A stretch of 64,000 bases of DNA from NCBI RefSeq assembly GCF_002911665.1, contig NZ_MTBP01000002.1, positions 248,001 through 312,000 on the forward strand, read 5' to 3'. The position numbers and the translations under genes were made by a program. The first letter of the stretch is position 1. Every line of letters starts with the position of its first letter. Origin of the DNA: Actinomadura rubteroloni. GTDB taxonomy: Bacteria; Actinomycetota; Actinomycetes; Streptosporangiales; Streptosporangiaceae. Below the pieces are notes generated by a model. It searched no databases, had not been told where the DNA came from, and saw only the letters and a list, made by a program, of their open reading frames with translations. Shown here piece after piece: positions 19,244 to 28,799 of the stretch.

Positions 19244-20492
19244 ACACGCCGATGCCGTTGGCGACGGCGCGCTCGGACCCGTCGGACGGGTGGTTGCGGA
19301 CGGTCGTGCCGCGAGCGCCGGGCGCCCGCGCGACGAGCGCGGACGAGCCGCCGCCGTCGAGGTTCACGGCGTCGTCGGCGCCGGTGCGGGCGAGCAGCGC
19401 GGACAGTTCGCCGAGGGTGAGGCCGCCGCTGTCCTCGGACCGTCCGTCCACGACGACGAGGTAGACGCGGCGGCCGTCGCGGCTGACGCCCGCCGCCGTG
19501 CGCGGGGCCGCGCCGCCGGGAACGAGCCCGTCCGACGGCTCCCCGTCGCGCAGGATCGGGAACCCGCCGACGGCGAACCGCAGCTTGTGCGGCCCGCTGA
19601 GCCGGTAGCCGACGCTGACACGGGCGCCGGGGCGCAGCTTGCGCAGCGACCGCGCGGCGCCGTCGCGTCCGACGAGGACGGTGGTGCCCTTCGGGATCGC
19701 GCCGCCGCCGACGCTCGTCTTGACGGTGACGACGCGTCCGCCGCGCACGGCGACCTCGGCGGTGTCGGACGAGCACGGCCCGCCGCGATCGCTGTCGGTG
19801 CCGCAGACCGCGCGCCGCCGCGACGCCGCGCCCCACGCGGACGTGAACGCGCCCGCCCCGCCGACGGGCAGCGCGTACTGGTTGAGGCCGCGCAGCGCGA
19901 CCTTCACGCCGCCGGACCGGACGCTCCCGGTGAGGTGCAGGCGCGTGATGTACGCGCGGCGGTCGGCGCCCACCCCGATGACGTCCTCGGTGGTGGCGGA
20001 CGGCGGCGGCTGCGGCCCGAACCGCTGCCCGTCGGGGACGGCGGCCTTGAGCGGGCGCCCGCCGTCGATCTCGGGCCCGTTGGACGCGCCGGTCGTGGTG
20101 ATGTCGAAGAAGTCGCCGTTGACCCCGGCGACGGCCCGCCCGGACGCGGCCATCGCCGAGACCGTCCGCCGCGCGGCGACCGACGGCGGGTGCAGCAGCC
20201 CGAGGTTCACCCGGCGCGCACGGAGGTTCACCTCGACCAGGACGCCGCGGACCTTCCCCGCGGACCCGGACGTCTCGAACGTCCGCAGCACCGCGCCGGC
20301 CGCGATCCGGGACGCGGACGTGTAGCGCGGCGCGACGACCGCCCGCGCGGACGTGACGGTCCGGCGGGCGTCGGGCCGCTCGCCCGAGCCGGCGCCGTCG
20401 AAGGTCCGGGCGGACGGCGGGCCGCCGGCCGCGGCGGGCGCCGCCCCGCCCACGACGACCACCAGGACACCGGCAGCGAACCTCTTCATCAC
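19233..20492 (-). CDS. Secreted phosphodiester glycosidase (NAGPA domain) protein
   Basis: A 419-residue secreted protein. Residues 1-23 form a signal peptide. The NAGPA domain fills the C-terminal two thirds, with the conserved NGDFFD motif near residue 125 and the hallmark NLDGGGSSAL near residue 382, which ends in NGIGVF. The family includes the mammalian uncovering enzyme and bacterial YoeB/SPBc-type proteins that hydrolyse sugar-phosphodiesters, possibly of cell-wall polymers. The start at GTG 20492 or ATG 20489 cannot be separated. The bacterial substrate is not known; a cell-surface role is inferred. Confidence 0.85.
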   Translation of the reverse strand: MMKRFAAGVLVVVVGGAAPAAAGGPPSARTFDGAGSGERPDARRTVTSARAVVAPRYTSASRIAAGAVLRTFETSGSAGKVRGVLVEVNLRARRVNLGLLHPPSVAARRTVSAMAASGRAVAGVNGDFFDITTTGASNGPEIDGGRPLKAAVPDGQRFGPQPPPSATTEDVIGVGADRRAYITRLHLTGSVRSGGVKVALRGLNQYALPVGGAGAFTSAWGAASRRRAVCGTDSDRGGPCSSDTAEVAVRGGRVVTVKTSVGGGAIPKGTTVLVGRDGAARSLRKLRPGARVSVGYRLSGPHKLRFAVGGFPILRDGEPSDGLVPGGAAPRTAAGVSRDGRRVYLVVVDGRSEDSGGLTLGELSALLARTGADDAVNLDGGGSSALVARAPGARGTTVRNHPSDGSERAVANGIGVFTR

Positions 20493-20590
20493 GGATCAGG
20501 CCTTTCGCAGCGGGAGCACACCGTGCCCGAGCATGACGCATGACCGAGCGGAGAGTAGTGACATCGACACGAATGGTCAGTGAAAAGGTT

Positions 20591-21790
20591 CTAGGTCAGG
20601 AGAAGCGCGGAGGTGGCGGCGGCGGTGCCGAGCACGGCGAGCGCCGTCCCGGCCAGGAGGAACCGGACCATCGGCACCTTGACGTCGAACCGGTGGCACC
20701 ACTCGAACCACAGCAGCGTGGCCAGCGACCCCCACGGCGCAATGACCGGCCCGACGTTCGTCCCGATGAGCAGCGACAGGAGCTGGTCGTGGTTGGCGGC
20801 CGGGACGGCGGCCTCCCCCGCCACGTACGCGGGCAGGTTGTTGAGGACGTTGGACAGCCCCGCTCCGGAGAACGCGGCCCGCAGCGCGCCCGCGGCGCCG
20901 TCGTCGCGGCCGACGAGCGCGGCCATCGCGTCGTCCAGCCCGAACCGCTCCAGCGTCGGGACGACCAGGAACAGGCCCGTCACGAACACGAGGAGCTGCC
21001 AGGGGATCAGCGCGGGCCGCAACGCGCGCCGGTCCCGGACGGCGAACGCGGCCACGGCGATGATCGCGGCGACGGCGGCGGCGATCCCGAGCTGGAACCC
21101 GGTGTGGACGCCCGCGAGGATCGCCCCGACGAACAGCAGGCACGCCAGCGACGTCGCCCCGAACAGGACCCGGTCGCCGACGGGCGCGGGCGGCGGCGGG
21201 TCGTAGCGGTCGGCGCCGCGCGTCCGGCGCCGCCAGAAGACGGCCCACAGCAGCGCCATCGTCACCGCGAGGACGGCGAGCTGCGGCGCCCACATCCGCG
21301 CGGCGAACCGGGGCGTCTCCAGCGCGACGCGGTCGGCGGCGAGCAGGTTCGTCAGGTTGGACACCGGGAGCAGGAGGCTCGCGGTGTTGGCGAGCCACAC
21401 GGTCGTCATGGCGAGCGGCAGCGCGGCGATCCCGGCGCGGGCGGCGAGCGCGAGCATGACGGGCGTGAGCAGCACGGCCGTCGTGTCCAGGTTGAGGAAC
21501 GCGGTGAGGACGGCCGCGAACGCCACGCAGAGCAAAAACAGCGCGGGGTAGCGTCCGCGTCCGGCGCGGGCCAGCGCGCCCGCGATGCGGTCGAAGACCC
21601 CCGCCTCCTTGGTCAGCTCGGCGAGGACGATCACGCCGACCAGGAACAGCAGGATCGGGGCGATGCGGTCCAGGCTGGCGCGGGCGTCGGCGGCGGGCAG
21701 CAGCCCGGTGGCCGCGAAGACCAGGCCGAGCGCGAGGACGCCGACGCGGATCGCGTCGAGCAGGCTCGGCCGGTAGGACACGGCGGCCAT
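20591..21790 (-). CDS. SLC13/ArsB-NhaD ion-transporter-superfamily permease
   Basis: A 399-residue integral membrane protein with about ten to eleven spans. The family features are two hairpin-like repeats: LNLDTTAVLLTPVMLAL in the first half and SNVLNNLPAYVA in the second half (the NNLP/NLDTT substrate loops of the ArsB/NhaD/CitMHS group). Candidate substrates are arsenite, sodium/proton or dicarboxylates; no ars regulator or reductase is nearby, so arsenite resistance is not supported. The start at 21790 fits the first hydrophobic segment. An in-frame ATG at 21850 overlaps the start of the divergent NLR-like gene and is less likely. Confidence 0.82.
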   Translation of the reverse strand: MAAVSYRPSLLDAIRVGVLALGLVFAATGLLPAADARASLDRIAPILLFLVGVIVLAELTKEAGVFDRIAGALARAGRGRYPALFLLCVAFAAVLTAFLNLDTTAVLLTPVMLALAARAGIAALPLAMTTVWLANTASLLLPVSNLTNLLAADRVALETPRFAARMWAPQLAVLAVTMALLWAVFWRRRTRGADRYDPPPPAPVGDRVLFGATSLACLLFVGAILAGVHTGFQLGIAAAVAAIIAVAAFAVRDRRALRPALIPWQLLVFVTGLFLVVPTLERFGLDDAMAALVGRDDGAAGALRAAFSGAGLSNVLNNLPAYVAGEAAVPAANHDQLLSLLIGTNVGPVIAPWGSLATLLWFEWCHRFDVKVPMVRFLLAGTALAVLGTAAATSALLLT

Positions 21791-21836
21791 GATCGCACGT
21801 CGCGCGCGAGCCCCGCACGGCGGCGGCGCGTCACGC

Positions 21837-21842
21837 GATACT
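21837..21842 (+). promoter_or_regulatory. -10 element GATACT, likely leaderless promoter of the NLR-like gene
   Basis: GATACT ends six bases before ATG 21849 and no ribosome-binding site lies between. This is the spacing expected for a leaderless transcript. It sits in the 58-base gap between the divergent permease and NLR-like genes, so both promoters must share this small space. Confidence 0.4.
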
Positions 21843-21848
21843 GAGCGC

Positions 21849-24800
21849 ATGAGCTCCCCCGGCGACGCGCGCGGACAGGACCGTCCGACGGACTTCTTCA
21901 TCAGCTACTCCCCGGCGGACGAGCGCTGGGCGTCGTGGATCGCCTGGCAGCTCGAAACCTCGGGGCACCGCACCATGATGCAGGCGTGGGACTTCGTGCC
22001 GGGCACGAACTTCATCGACTTCATGGACCGGGGGCTGACCGAGGCCAAGGTCGTCATCGCCGTCCTGTCGCGCAACTACCTGCGGTCCCGGTACGGGCGG
22101 TGGGAGTGGATGACCGCGCTGCGCGCCGACCCCGACGACCCGTCGCGCAAGCTCATCACCGTCCGCATCGAGGACTGCCCGATCGACGGCCTGCTGTCCA
22201 CGATCACCTACGTCGACCTCGTCGGCGTGGACGACCCGGCGCGGGCGCGGGCGCTGCTGATGCGGCGGATCGAGGAGGCGCTGGCCGGGCACGCCCGCCC
22301 GTTCGAGGGGCCGGGGTTCCCGGGCGGGCCCGTGCCGCCGGGGCCGCCGCCCGCGCGGGACGCGCCCGCGCCCCGGATCGTCCGGTCCCCGACGGGCCTG
22401 GCGGCGGCCGAGACCGGCCAGCCCGGCACGCGCCGTCCGCCGCTCACCGGGGAGCGCGCGACGCGGCGGATCCCGGTCCGCGCGCCGCACTTCCCGGCCG
22501 CCGAGGAGGACGCCGACGGGCCGCGCGAGACGCTGAGCGTCCTGCACGTGCCGGGGCCGCGCTTCGGCCGGACGCTCGGCGGCCCGGACGACCCGACGAC
22601 CGCGACCGAACTCCAGGACCGCGTGTGGAGCGACGTGACGCGCCTCGCCGACCAGGGCGTCCCGCGTCCTGAGCTGCTGGTCGTGACGGGCAACCTCACG
22701 CATTCGGGCAGCCGCCGGGAGTTCACCGAGGCGCTGTCGTTCCTTACCAGCCTGCGGGCGCTGCTCGGGCTGGAGGCGCACCGGGTGGTGGTCGTCCCGG
22801 GCGAGCACGACGTGACGCGCGCGGCGTCGCAGGCGTACTTCGCGAGCTGCGAGGCCGACGACGTGGAGCCGCAGCCGCCGTACTGGCCGAAGTGGCGGCA
22901 CTTCGCGGGCCTGTTCGCCGAGTTCTACCAGGGCCTGGACGAGCTGATCTTCGACAGCGCCCAGCCGTGGACGCTGTTCCCCGTCCCGGACTTGAAGGTA
23001 GTCGTGGCGGGCTTGAACTCGACGCTCGCGCTGACACACCGCCCCGAGGACCGGTACGGGCTCGTCGGACGGGCGCAGGCGGCGTGGTTCACCGAGCGGC
23101 TGCGCCGGTTCGAGGCCGAGGGGTGGCTGCGGATCGGCGCGGTCGCGCACTCCCCCGCCGCCGGGGAGCCGGACGCGGTGCGCGACGCGGGCGACCTCGA
23201 CGCCGTCCTCGGCCGCCATCTGAACCTGCTGCTCCAGGACGCGCGGGCCGAGTTCGGCGCGGTGCCCGAGCTGGCGTCGGGGGCGCCCGCGGTCCCGTCG
23301 CCGGGCACCGGACGGCACCAGATCGTCGTCGTCGGACGGGACGGGCTCCAGCGCTGGATCCCGTCGGCGGAACGCCCCGGCCCGACCGTCGTCGACCGCG
23401 TGTGGGCCGACGCGGGCGGCACCTTCCCCGCGCCGCGCGCCACCGAGCCGCCCGCGCTGCCGCCGGGCGCCGAGACGCCGCCCGAGCCGGGCCGCGACGT
23501 CCGCGACACGCCGGGCCCGGACCCGACCGCGCGGCTGCTGGACCGGATCGCCGAGGCGTGCGAGACGCGGTTCGAGCGCGCCACGATCCGCCGCGTGGAC
23601 GCCGACCCGCCGCACCTGCTGCTCACGCACCTGGAGTCGGGGTTCGTCCGGCAGTACCGGATCGGCGCGCACGTCGGGCCGCTGACCGAGGGCGACGTGG
23701 ACGCGTTCGTCCGGCACGTCCACGCCGACGGCGCCGACCACGGCTCCGAGCTGGTCTTCCTCGGCCCGCCGCCGCCCCGCTCGATGCGCGACGACGCGTT
23801 GCGGCGCGGGATCAGGCTGCGCAGCTTCACCGAGTTCCAGGGCCTGCTGGACCTGTCGGAGTACGTCGCGGGGCAGACGGCGCGGCTGACGTCGGGCGGC
23901 CTGTACCCGCCGGCGCTGTACGTCCCGCAGCGGTTCCGCGAGCTGGACCGCGTGACGGGCGAGGCCGACCGCGCCGGGGACGACGCCGTCGGCGAGATGC
24001 TGCGGCTGCTGTCGGCCGACCACGGCCGGTTCCTGCTGCTGCTCGGCGACTTCGGGCGCGGCAAGACGTTCGCGCTGCGCGAGCTGGCCCGCCGCATCCC
24101 GGCCGAGCTGCCGCACGTCACGCCGATCCTCATCGAGCTGCGCGCGCTGGACAAGGCGCACTCGGTGGACGCGCTCGTCGCCGCGCACCTGGCGAGCCAG
24201 GGCGAGGAGCTGATCGACCTCAAGGCGTTCCACTACATGCTGCGCCAGGGCCGCATCGCGCTGCTGTTCGACGGGTTCGACGAGCTGGTCACCCGCGTCT
24301 CCTACGACCGCGCCGCCGACCACCTCGACACGCTGCTGCGCGCCGCGACCGACAACGCCAAGATCGTCGTCGCGGGCCGGACGCAGCACTTCAAGTCGCA
24401 GGCGCAGGTGCTCACCGCGCTCGGCGAGCGGGTCGGGGTGCTGCCGCACCGGCGCGTCCTCGGCCTGGAGGACTTCTCGCCCGCGCAGGTCCGGACCTAC
24501 CTCGTCAACCGGTACGGCGACGAGCAGGCCGCCGACGAGCGGCTGCGCCTGCTGCAGGGCATCGAGGAACTGCTCGGGCTGACGGCCAACCCGCGCATGC
24601 TGAGCTTCATCGCCGACCTGCCCGAGGAACGGCTCCGCGCCGTCGCGCAGGCCCGGCACACCGTCAGCCCCGCCGACCTGTACCGCGAGATCCTCACGAC
24701 GTGGCTGCGGTTCGAGGCGGCGCGGGCCCGTCCGGCGGGCGGCGCGCCCGGCCTGGACGTGGACGACATGTGGCGGGCCGTGACGACGCTCGCGCTGCGG

Positions 24801-27686
24801 TCCTGGGAGGGCAACGAGCAGTTCCTGCGGCTCAGCGAGCTGTCGGACGTCGCCGAGACGCTGACCGGGCTGAGCCGCGACCGCATGTCGCCGCAGCAGG
24901 CCGCGCACGCGGTCGGGGCGGGCAGCCTGCTCGTCCGGACCGAGGAGGGGCTGTTCGGGTTCATCCACGCGTCCGTCGCCGAATGGCTCGTCGCGCGGCA
25001 CGTCGCGGCGCGGTTCGACGACGGCGTCCCCGACGAGCTCGCGCGCGGCGCGCTGAGCCAGCTCACCGTGGACTTCCTGTGCGACCTCGCCGACGCCCGC
25101 GCGCTCCAGGAGTGGGCGACGGGCGTCCTCGCCGACACCGGCGCGGGCGACGCCGCCCGCGCCAACGCGATCAAGGTGACGACGCGGCTGCGCACCCCCG
25201 CCCGCGCCGACCTGCGCGGCGCGAACCTCGCGGGCGAGGACCTGTCCTACCGCGACCTCCAGGACGTCGACCTCACCGGCGCCGACCTGACCGACGCGCG
25301 GCTCGTCGGCGCGAACCTGTCCCGCGCGGTGCTGCGCGACGCGACGCTCGCCGGGGCGCGGCTGGACGAGGCCCGCCTGACCGGCGCGGACCTGCGCGGC
25401 GCGGACCTGTCCCGCGCCCGGCTCGCCCGCGCCGACCTGCGCGACGTCGCGGTCGAGGGCGGCCGGTGGACGCGCGCCGCGCTGATCGGCGCGACCCTGC
25501 CCGACCGGATCGCCCGCGCCCCCGAGCTGCACGAGGCGGCGATCGCCCCGGGCAGCCCGATCGAGACGCAGCTCGCCCCGGCGGCGGTCGGCGTCCCGTA
25601 CGGCTTCCACTTCCGGCAGAGCCGCCTGCCGCAGCCGCTCGCCTACAGTCCGGGCGGCGCGGTCGTCGCGATCGGCGCCGAGGACGGCGGCGTGCTCGTC
25701 TGCGACGCCGTCACCGGGGCGCCGCTGCGCACGTTGCAGGGCCACCGGGACCGGACGTACGCGGTCGCGTTCGACGCGGCGGGCGCGCTGCTGGTCACGG
25801 GCTCGGCGGACGGCACCGTCCGCGTCTGGGACCTCGCGACCGGCGCGTGCGCGCACACGCTGACCGTCCATCCCGAGGGCGTGTGGCCGGTGATCGTCGC
25901 CGGGTCCGCCCGCGACGGGTCCGCGCGGATCGCGGCGGGCGCCGCCGACGGCGTCCTGCGGATCTTCGACGCCGGGACGGGCGCGCTGCTGCGCGAGCTG
26001 CCCGGCCACACCGCGCCGGTCTACACCGCCGTGTTCGACCCGACGCTCACGCTGCTGGTCAGCGGCGACGCGGGCGGCACGCTGCGGGTCTGGGACGTCA
26101 GCACGGGCGAGCTGCGCCGCACCCTGACCGGCCACCGGGGCGCGGTGTTCCGCGCGGTGTTCCATCCCGGCGGGGCACTGCTGGCGGCGGGCGACGAGGC
26201 GGGCGTCGTCCGGCTGTGGAACATCGCGTCCGGCGAGATCGCCGACGAACTGCTCGGCCACACCGGGCGCATCTACGCCATCGCGTTCCACCCCGAGGGC
26301 CGCCTGATGGTGACCGGCGACACCGACGGCTCGCTGCGGCTGTGGGAGGACGGCGAGCACCGCCGCACCCTGTCCGGCCACACCGCCGCGATCTACCAGG
26401 CGGCGTTCAGCCCGGACGGGACGCGCCTCGCCACGTCCGACAGCGACGGCTCGGTCCGGCTGTGGGACCCGGCGACCGGCGCGCAGCGGCTCACCCTCGC
26501 CGGGCACCGGGGCGCGGTGTGGCCGTTCGCGTTCCGTCCCGACGGCGCGCAGCTCGCCACGACCAGCAACGACGGCACCGCGCGGCTGTGGGACGCCGGG
26601 ACGGGCGACTGCCGCGTCGTCCTGCGCGGCCACGGCCGGCGCCTCACCGGGGTGTCGTTCAGCCCGGACGGCGGGCTGCTGGCGGCGAGCGGCAACGACG
26701 GCGTCGTCCGGCTCTGGGAGCCCCGGACCGGGCGGATGGTGCGCGAGCTGCACGGCCCCGCCGACAACCTCACGTCGGCGGCGTTCAACCCGGCGGGCGT
26801 GCAGCTCGCCACCGCCACCAACGACGGCGGCGTCCACCTGTGGCAGGCGGCGGCGGGCGTGTTCGAGCGGGAGGTGAACGTCGAGACCGACCACGTGTGG
26901 GCGCAGGCGTTCGGCCCGGCCGGGGACGTCCTCGCGACCGCCAACGACGACGACACCGTCCGCGTCTGGTACTGGACGACGGGCCGGGAGGTCTCCAACC
27001 TCGCCGACCACCGGGGCCGCGTCCGGTCCATCGCGTTCGCGCCCGGCGGCGCGACCCTCGCCACCGGCTGCGACGACGGCGTCGTGCGGATCTGGGACCC
27101 CGAGGAGGGCACGCTGCTGGCCAGCCTCGCGGGGCACTCCGACCGCGTGTACCAGGTCGCCTACGACGCGACCGGGGAACTGCTCGCGACGGCGGGGAAC
27201 GACGGGACCGTCCGGATCTGGGACGTCGCGGCCCGCCGCACGCTCCACGTCCTCACCCGGCACACCGGACGGCTGTGGACGGCCGCGTTCGCCCCGTCCG
27301 GCCCGCTGCTGGCCACCGCAGGGGACGACCTGGTCGTCCGGCTCTGGGACGCGCGCACCGGCCGCCACCTGCGCACCCTGTCCGGCCACACCCGCCGGAT
27401 CTGGTCGGCGGAGTTCTCCCCCGACGGCACGACCCTCGCCACCGCGGGCGACGACGGCGCGGTCATCCTGTGGGACGTCGCCGACCGCGACGCCCCGTTC
27501 CGCCGCACCACCCTGCTCGGCCTGTCCGAGGGCTGGGCCGCGCTCGCGCCCGACGGCCGCTACAAGTCCGAGGGCACCGCCGGCGGCGAGTTCTGGTACG
27601 CGATCGGGATGGTCCGGTTCGAGCCCGGCGAACTCGACCCCTACCTGCCCGAGGTGCGGCGGATCCCGCTGGAGGCGCCGTTCTAG
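21849..27686 (+). CDS. NLR/STAND-like protein: TIR - degenerate metallophosphoesterase - NACHT - pentapeptide - WD40
   Basis: A single 1,945-residue polypeptide. Residues 14-145 form a TIR domain ([14 protein letters not shown] with the probable NADase glutamate at E86). After a Pro-rich linker, residues 228-495 form a calcineurin-like metallophosphoesterase fold whose metal motifs are altered (LHVPGPRFG at 232-240, TGNL at 280, PGEHD at 317). Residues about 563-690 form an alpha/beta linker domain ending LYVPQRF. A NACHT-type NTPase follows with Walker A GDFGRGKT (733-740) and Walker [10 protein letters not shown] (805-813), then a helical region. Pentapeptide repeats occupy 1118-1218, and 15 WD40 repeats 1262-1888, with a conserved tail to 1945. 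The layout (effector, NTPase switch, repeat sensor) is that of bacterial immune STAND proteins. It stands alone between unrelated genes. Defence by NAD depletion is inferred, not shown; developmental signalling is an alternative. Confidence 0.9.
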   Translation: MSSPGDARGQDRPTDFFISYSPADERWASWIAWQLETSGHRTMMQAWDFVPGTNFIDFMDRGLTEAKVVIAVLSRNYLRSRYGRWEWMTALRADPDDPSRKLITVRIEDCPIDGLLSTITYVDLVGVDDPARARALLMRRIEEALAGHARPFEGPGFPGGPVPPGPPPARDAPAPRIVRSPTGLAAAETGQPGTRRPPLTGERATRRIPVRAPHFPAAEEDADGPRETLSVLHVPGPRFGRTLGGPDDPTTATELQDRVWSDVTRLADQGVPRPELLVVTGNLTHSGSRREFTEALSFLTSLRALLGLEAHRVVVVPGEHDVTRAASQAYFASCEADDVEPQPPYWPKWRHFAGLFAEFYQGLDELIFDSAQPWTLFPVPDLKVVVAGLNSTLALTHRPEDRYGLVGRAQAAWFTERLRRFEAEGWLRIGAVAHSPAAGEPDAVRDAGDLDAVLGRHLNLLLQDARAEFGAVPELASGAPAVPSPGTGRHQIVVVGRDGLQRWIPSAERPGPTVVDRVWADAGGTFPAPRATEPPALPPGAETPPEPGRDVRDTPGPDPTARLLDRIAEACETRFERATIRRVDADPPHLLLTHLESGFVRQYRIGAHVGPLTEGDVDAFVRHVHADGADHGSELVFLGPPPPRSMRDDALRRGIRLRSFTEFQGLLDLSEYVAGQTARLTSGGLYPPALYVPQRFRELDRVTGEADRAGDDAVGEMLRLLSADHGRFLLLLGDFGRGKTFALRELARRIPAELPHVTPILIELRALDKAHSVDALVAAHLASQGEELIDLKAFHYMLRQGRIALLFDGFDELVTRVSYDRAADHLDTLLRAATDNAKIVVAGRTQHFKSQAQVLTALGERVGVLPHRRVLGLEDFSPAQVRTYLVNRYGDEQAADERLRLLQGIEELLGLTANPRMLSFIADLPEERLRAVAQARHTVSPADLYREILTTWLRFEAARARPAGGAPGLDVDDMWRAVTTLALRSWEGNEQFLRLSELSDVAETLTGLSRDRMSPQQAAHAVGAGSLLVRTEEGLFGFIHASVAEWLVARHVAARFDDGVPDELARGALSQLTVDFLCDLADARALQEWATGVLADTGAGDAARANAIKVTTRLRTPARADLRGANLAGEDLSYRDLQDVDLTGADLTDARLVGANLSRAVLRDATLAGARLDEARLTGADLRGADLSRARLARADLRDVAVEGGRWTRAALIGATLPDRIARAPELHEAAIAPGSPIETQLAPAAVGVPYGFHFRQSRLPQPLAYSPGGAVVAIGAEDGGVLVCDAVTGAPLRTLQGHRDRTYAVAFDAAGALLVTGSADGTVRVWDLATGACAHTLTVHPEGVWPVIVAGSARDGSARIAAGAADGVLRIFDAGTGALLRELPGHTAPVYTAVFDPTLTLLVSGDAGGTLRVWDVSTGELRRTLTGHRGAVFRAVFHPGGALLAAGDEAGVVRLWNIASGEIADELLGHTGRIYAIAFHPEGRLMVTGDTDGSLRLWEDGEHRRTLSGHTAAIYQAAFSPDGTRLATSDSDGSVRLWDPATGAQRLTLAGHRGAVWPFAFRPDGAQLATTSNDGTARLWDAGTGDCRVVLRGHGRRLTGVSFSPDGGLLAASGNDGVVRLWEPRTGRMVRELHGPADNLTSAAFNPAGVQLATATNDGGVHLWQAAAGVFEREVNVETDHVWAQAFGPAGDVLATANDDDTVRVWYWTTGREVSNLADHRGRVRSIAFAPGGATLATGCDDGVVRIWDPEEGTLLASLAGHSDRVYQVAYDATGELLATAGNDGTVRIWDVAARRTLHVLTRHTGRLWTAAFAPSGPLLATAGDDLVVRLWDARTGRHLRTLSGHTRRIWSAEFSPDGTTLATAGDDGAVILWDVADRDAPFRRTTLLGLSEGWAALAPDGRYKSEGTAGGEFWYAIGMVRFEPGELDPYLPEVRRIPLEAPF
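25200..25500 (+). repeat. Pentapeptide-repeat coding region
   Basis: About 20 tandem A(D/N)LxG-type five-residue units (for example [30 protein letters not shown]) encoded without interruption. They should form a right-handed quadrilateral beta-helix joining the NTPase to the WD40 part. Confidence 0.85.
25632..27510 (+). repeat. Fifteen WD40 repeats in the NLR-like gene
   Basis: Fifteen consecutive units of about 40-43 residues, most with the pattern FSPDG-LA-(S/T)-DG-VRLWD-TG-LxGH. Fourteen would make two seven-bladed propellers, leaving one spare unit. Units 3, 10 and 11 are the most divergent; units 7, 8, 12, 13 and 14 are most alike. Confidence 0.85.
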
Positions 27687-28294
27687 ACCGAGGTGATCTT
27701 CCCGGCGCGGCGGCGGAGGTCGTCCCACAGGGCGTCCACCGCCGCGTGCAGCGCCGCCAGCGGCCCGGAGTTGTCCAGGACGACGTCAGCGGCGGCGCGG
27801 CGGCGCTCCCGGGTGGCCTGCGCCGCGATCCGCGCCCGCGCGGCCTCCTCGGTCATGCCGCGCCCGCCGGTGAGCCGTGCGAGCTGCGTCTCGACGGGCG
27901 CGTCCACGACCACGACGACGTCGTACAGCGCGCCGAGGTCGTTCTCGACCAGCAGCGGCACGTCGTAGACGACGATCGCGTCCGGCGGCGCCGCGTCCAT
28001 GATCTGCTGCGACCGCTCGGCGACCAGCGGATGGACGATCGCGTTCAGCGCCTTCAGCCGGCCGGCGTCGGCGAACACGATCGACCCGACCTTCTCCCGG
28101 TCCATCCCGCCGTCCGGGAGCAGCACGCCGTCGCCGAACTCGGCGACGACGGCCGCCAGGCCGGGCGTGCCCGGCTCCACGACCTCGCGCGCGATGCGGT
28201 CCGCGTCGACCACCACGGCGCCGTGCGCGGCCAGCCGCGACGACGCCTCGCTCTTGCCCGAACCGATCCCGCCGGTGAGTCCCACAGTCAGCAC
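27683..28294 (-). CDS. coaE: Dephospho-CoA kinase
   Basis: Last enzyme of coenzyme A biosynthesis; phosphorylates the 3'-hydroxyl of dephospho-CoA. The 203-residue protein is full length with P-loop [12 protein letters not shown] at residues 5-16 and the substrate region [21 protein letters not shown] lies mid-protein. Its stop codon and that of the NLR-like gene share the CTAG palindrome, so the two genes end on each other by four bases. In actinomycetes coaE usually lies near rpsA, as here. Some relatives carry a C-terminal UPF0157 extension, absent here. Confidence 0.97.
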   Translation of the reverse strand: MLTVGLTGGIGSGKSEASSRLAAHGAVVVDADRIAREVVEPGTPGLAAVVAEFGDGVLLPDGGMDREKVGSIVFADAGRLKALNAIVHPLVAERSQQIMDAAPPDAIVVYDVPLLVENDLGALYDVVVVVDAPVETQLARLTGGRGMTEEAARARIAAQATRERRRAAADVVLDNSGPLAALHAAVDALWDDLRRRAGKITSV

Positions 28295-28307
28295 GGACCC
28301 ACCGTAC

Positions 28308-28799
28308 TCACGGCGTGCGCGGCGCCGCGTCCAGGGGCTTGCGGAGGTGGACGAGCGTGAGGTGGTCGGCGACGCGCTCGCGGTGCGTCTCGGCGTAGCC
28401 CGTGCGGCGGTAGAGGCGCAGGTTCGCGTCGCTGAGATGGCCGGTGAACAGGACGCACGCGTCGGCGCGTCCGGCCACGGCCGCCTCCAGCGCCGCGAGC
28501 AGCGCCCGTCCGGTGCCCCGGCCCTGCGCGTCGGGGGCGACGACGAGCCGCCCGACCAGGCAGGTGCTCCCGGCGACCCGGCCGCGCACCGCGCCGACGA
28601 TCCGGCCGCCGCTGACGGCCTTCAGGACGACCGCGTCCGCGTCGGCGACCGCCCGGCGCATCTGGTCCAGCGACTCCACCAGCGGCGCGATGAACGGGTC
28701 GCCGTAGAGCTGCGCCTCGGTGACGTACGCGGCGCGCTGGACGGTCAGGATCTCCCCCGCGTCCGCCGGGTCCGCGACGGCGATCTCCACGTCGCTCAT
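28308..28799 (-). CDS. GNAT-family N-acetyltransferase
   Basis: A 163-residue acetyltransferase. The acetyl-CoA pyrophosphate loop is [15 protein letters not shown] near residues 92-106, preceded by the beta4 strand VGRLVV and followed by the YRRTGYAET motif. Its ATG overlaps the stop of the upstream EEP gene by four bases (ATGA), so the two are co-translated. The acceptor substrate is unknown. Confidence 0.88.
   Translation of the reverse strand: MSDVEIAVADPADAGEILTVQRAAYVTEAQLYGDPFIAPLVESLDQMRRAVADADAVVLKAVSGGRIVGAVRGRVAGSTCLVGRLVVAPDAQGRGTGRALLAALEAAVAGRADACVLFTGHLSDANLRLYRRTGYAETHRERVADHLTLVHLRKPLDAAPRTP

Noticed and set aside
20591-21790. Arsenite resistance efflux pump
   Set aside because: The fold is of the ArsB/NhaD superfamily, but no arsR, arsC or related gene is near and the substrate loop alone does not decide specificity.
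21831-27728. Minus-strand frame of 1,965 codons opposite the NLR-like gene
   Set aside because: Low-complexity Arg/Gly/Ala/Val/Asp protein without motifs; the + strand has TIR, Walker and WD40 motifs in order, so the minus frame is an artefact.
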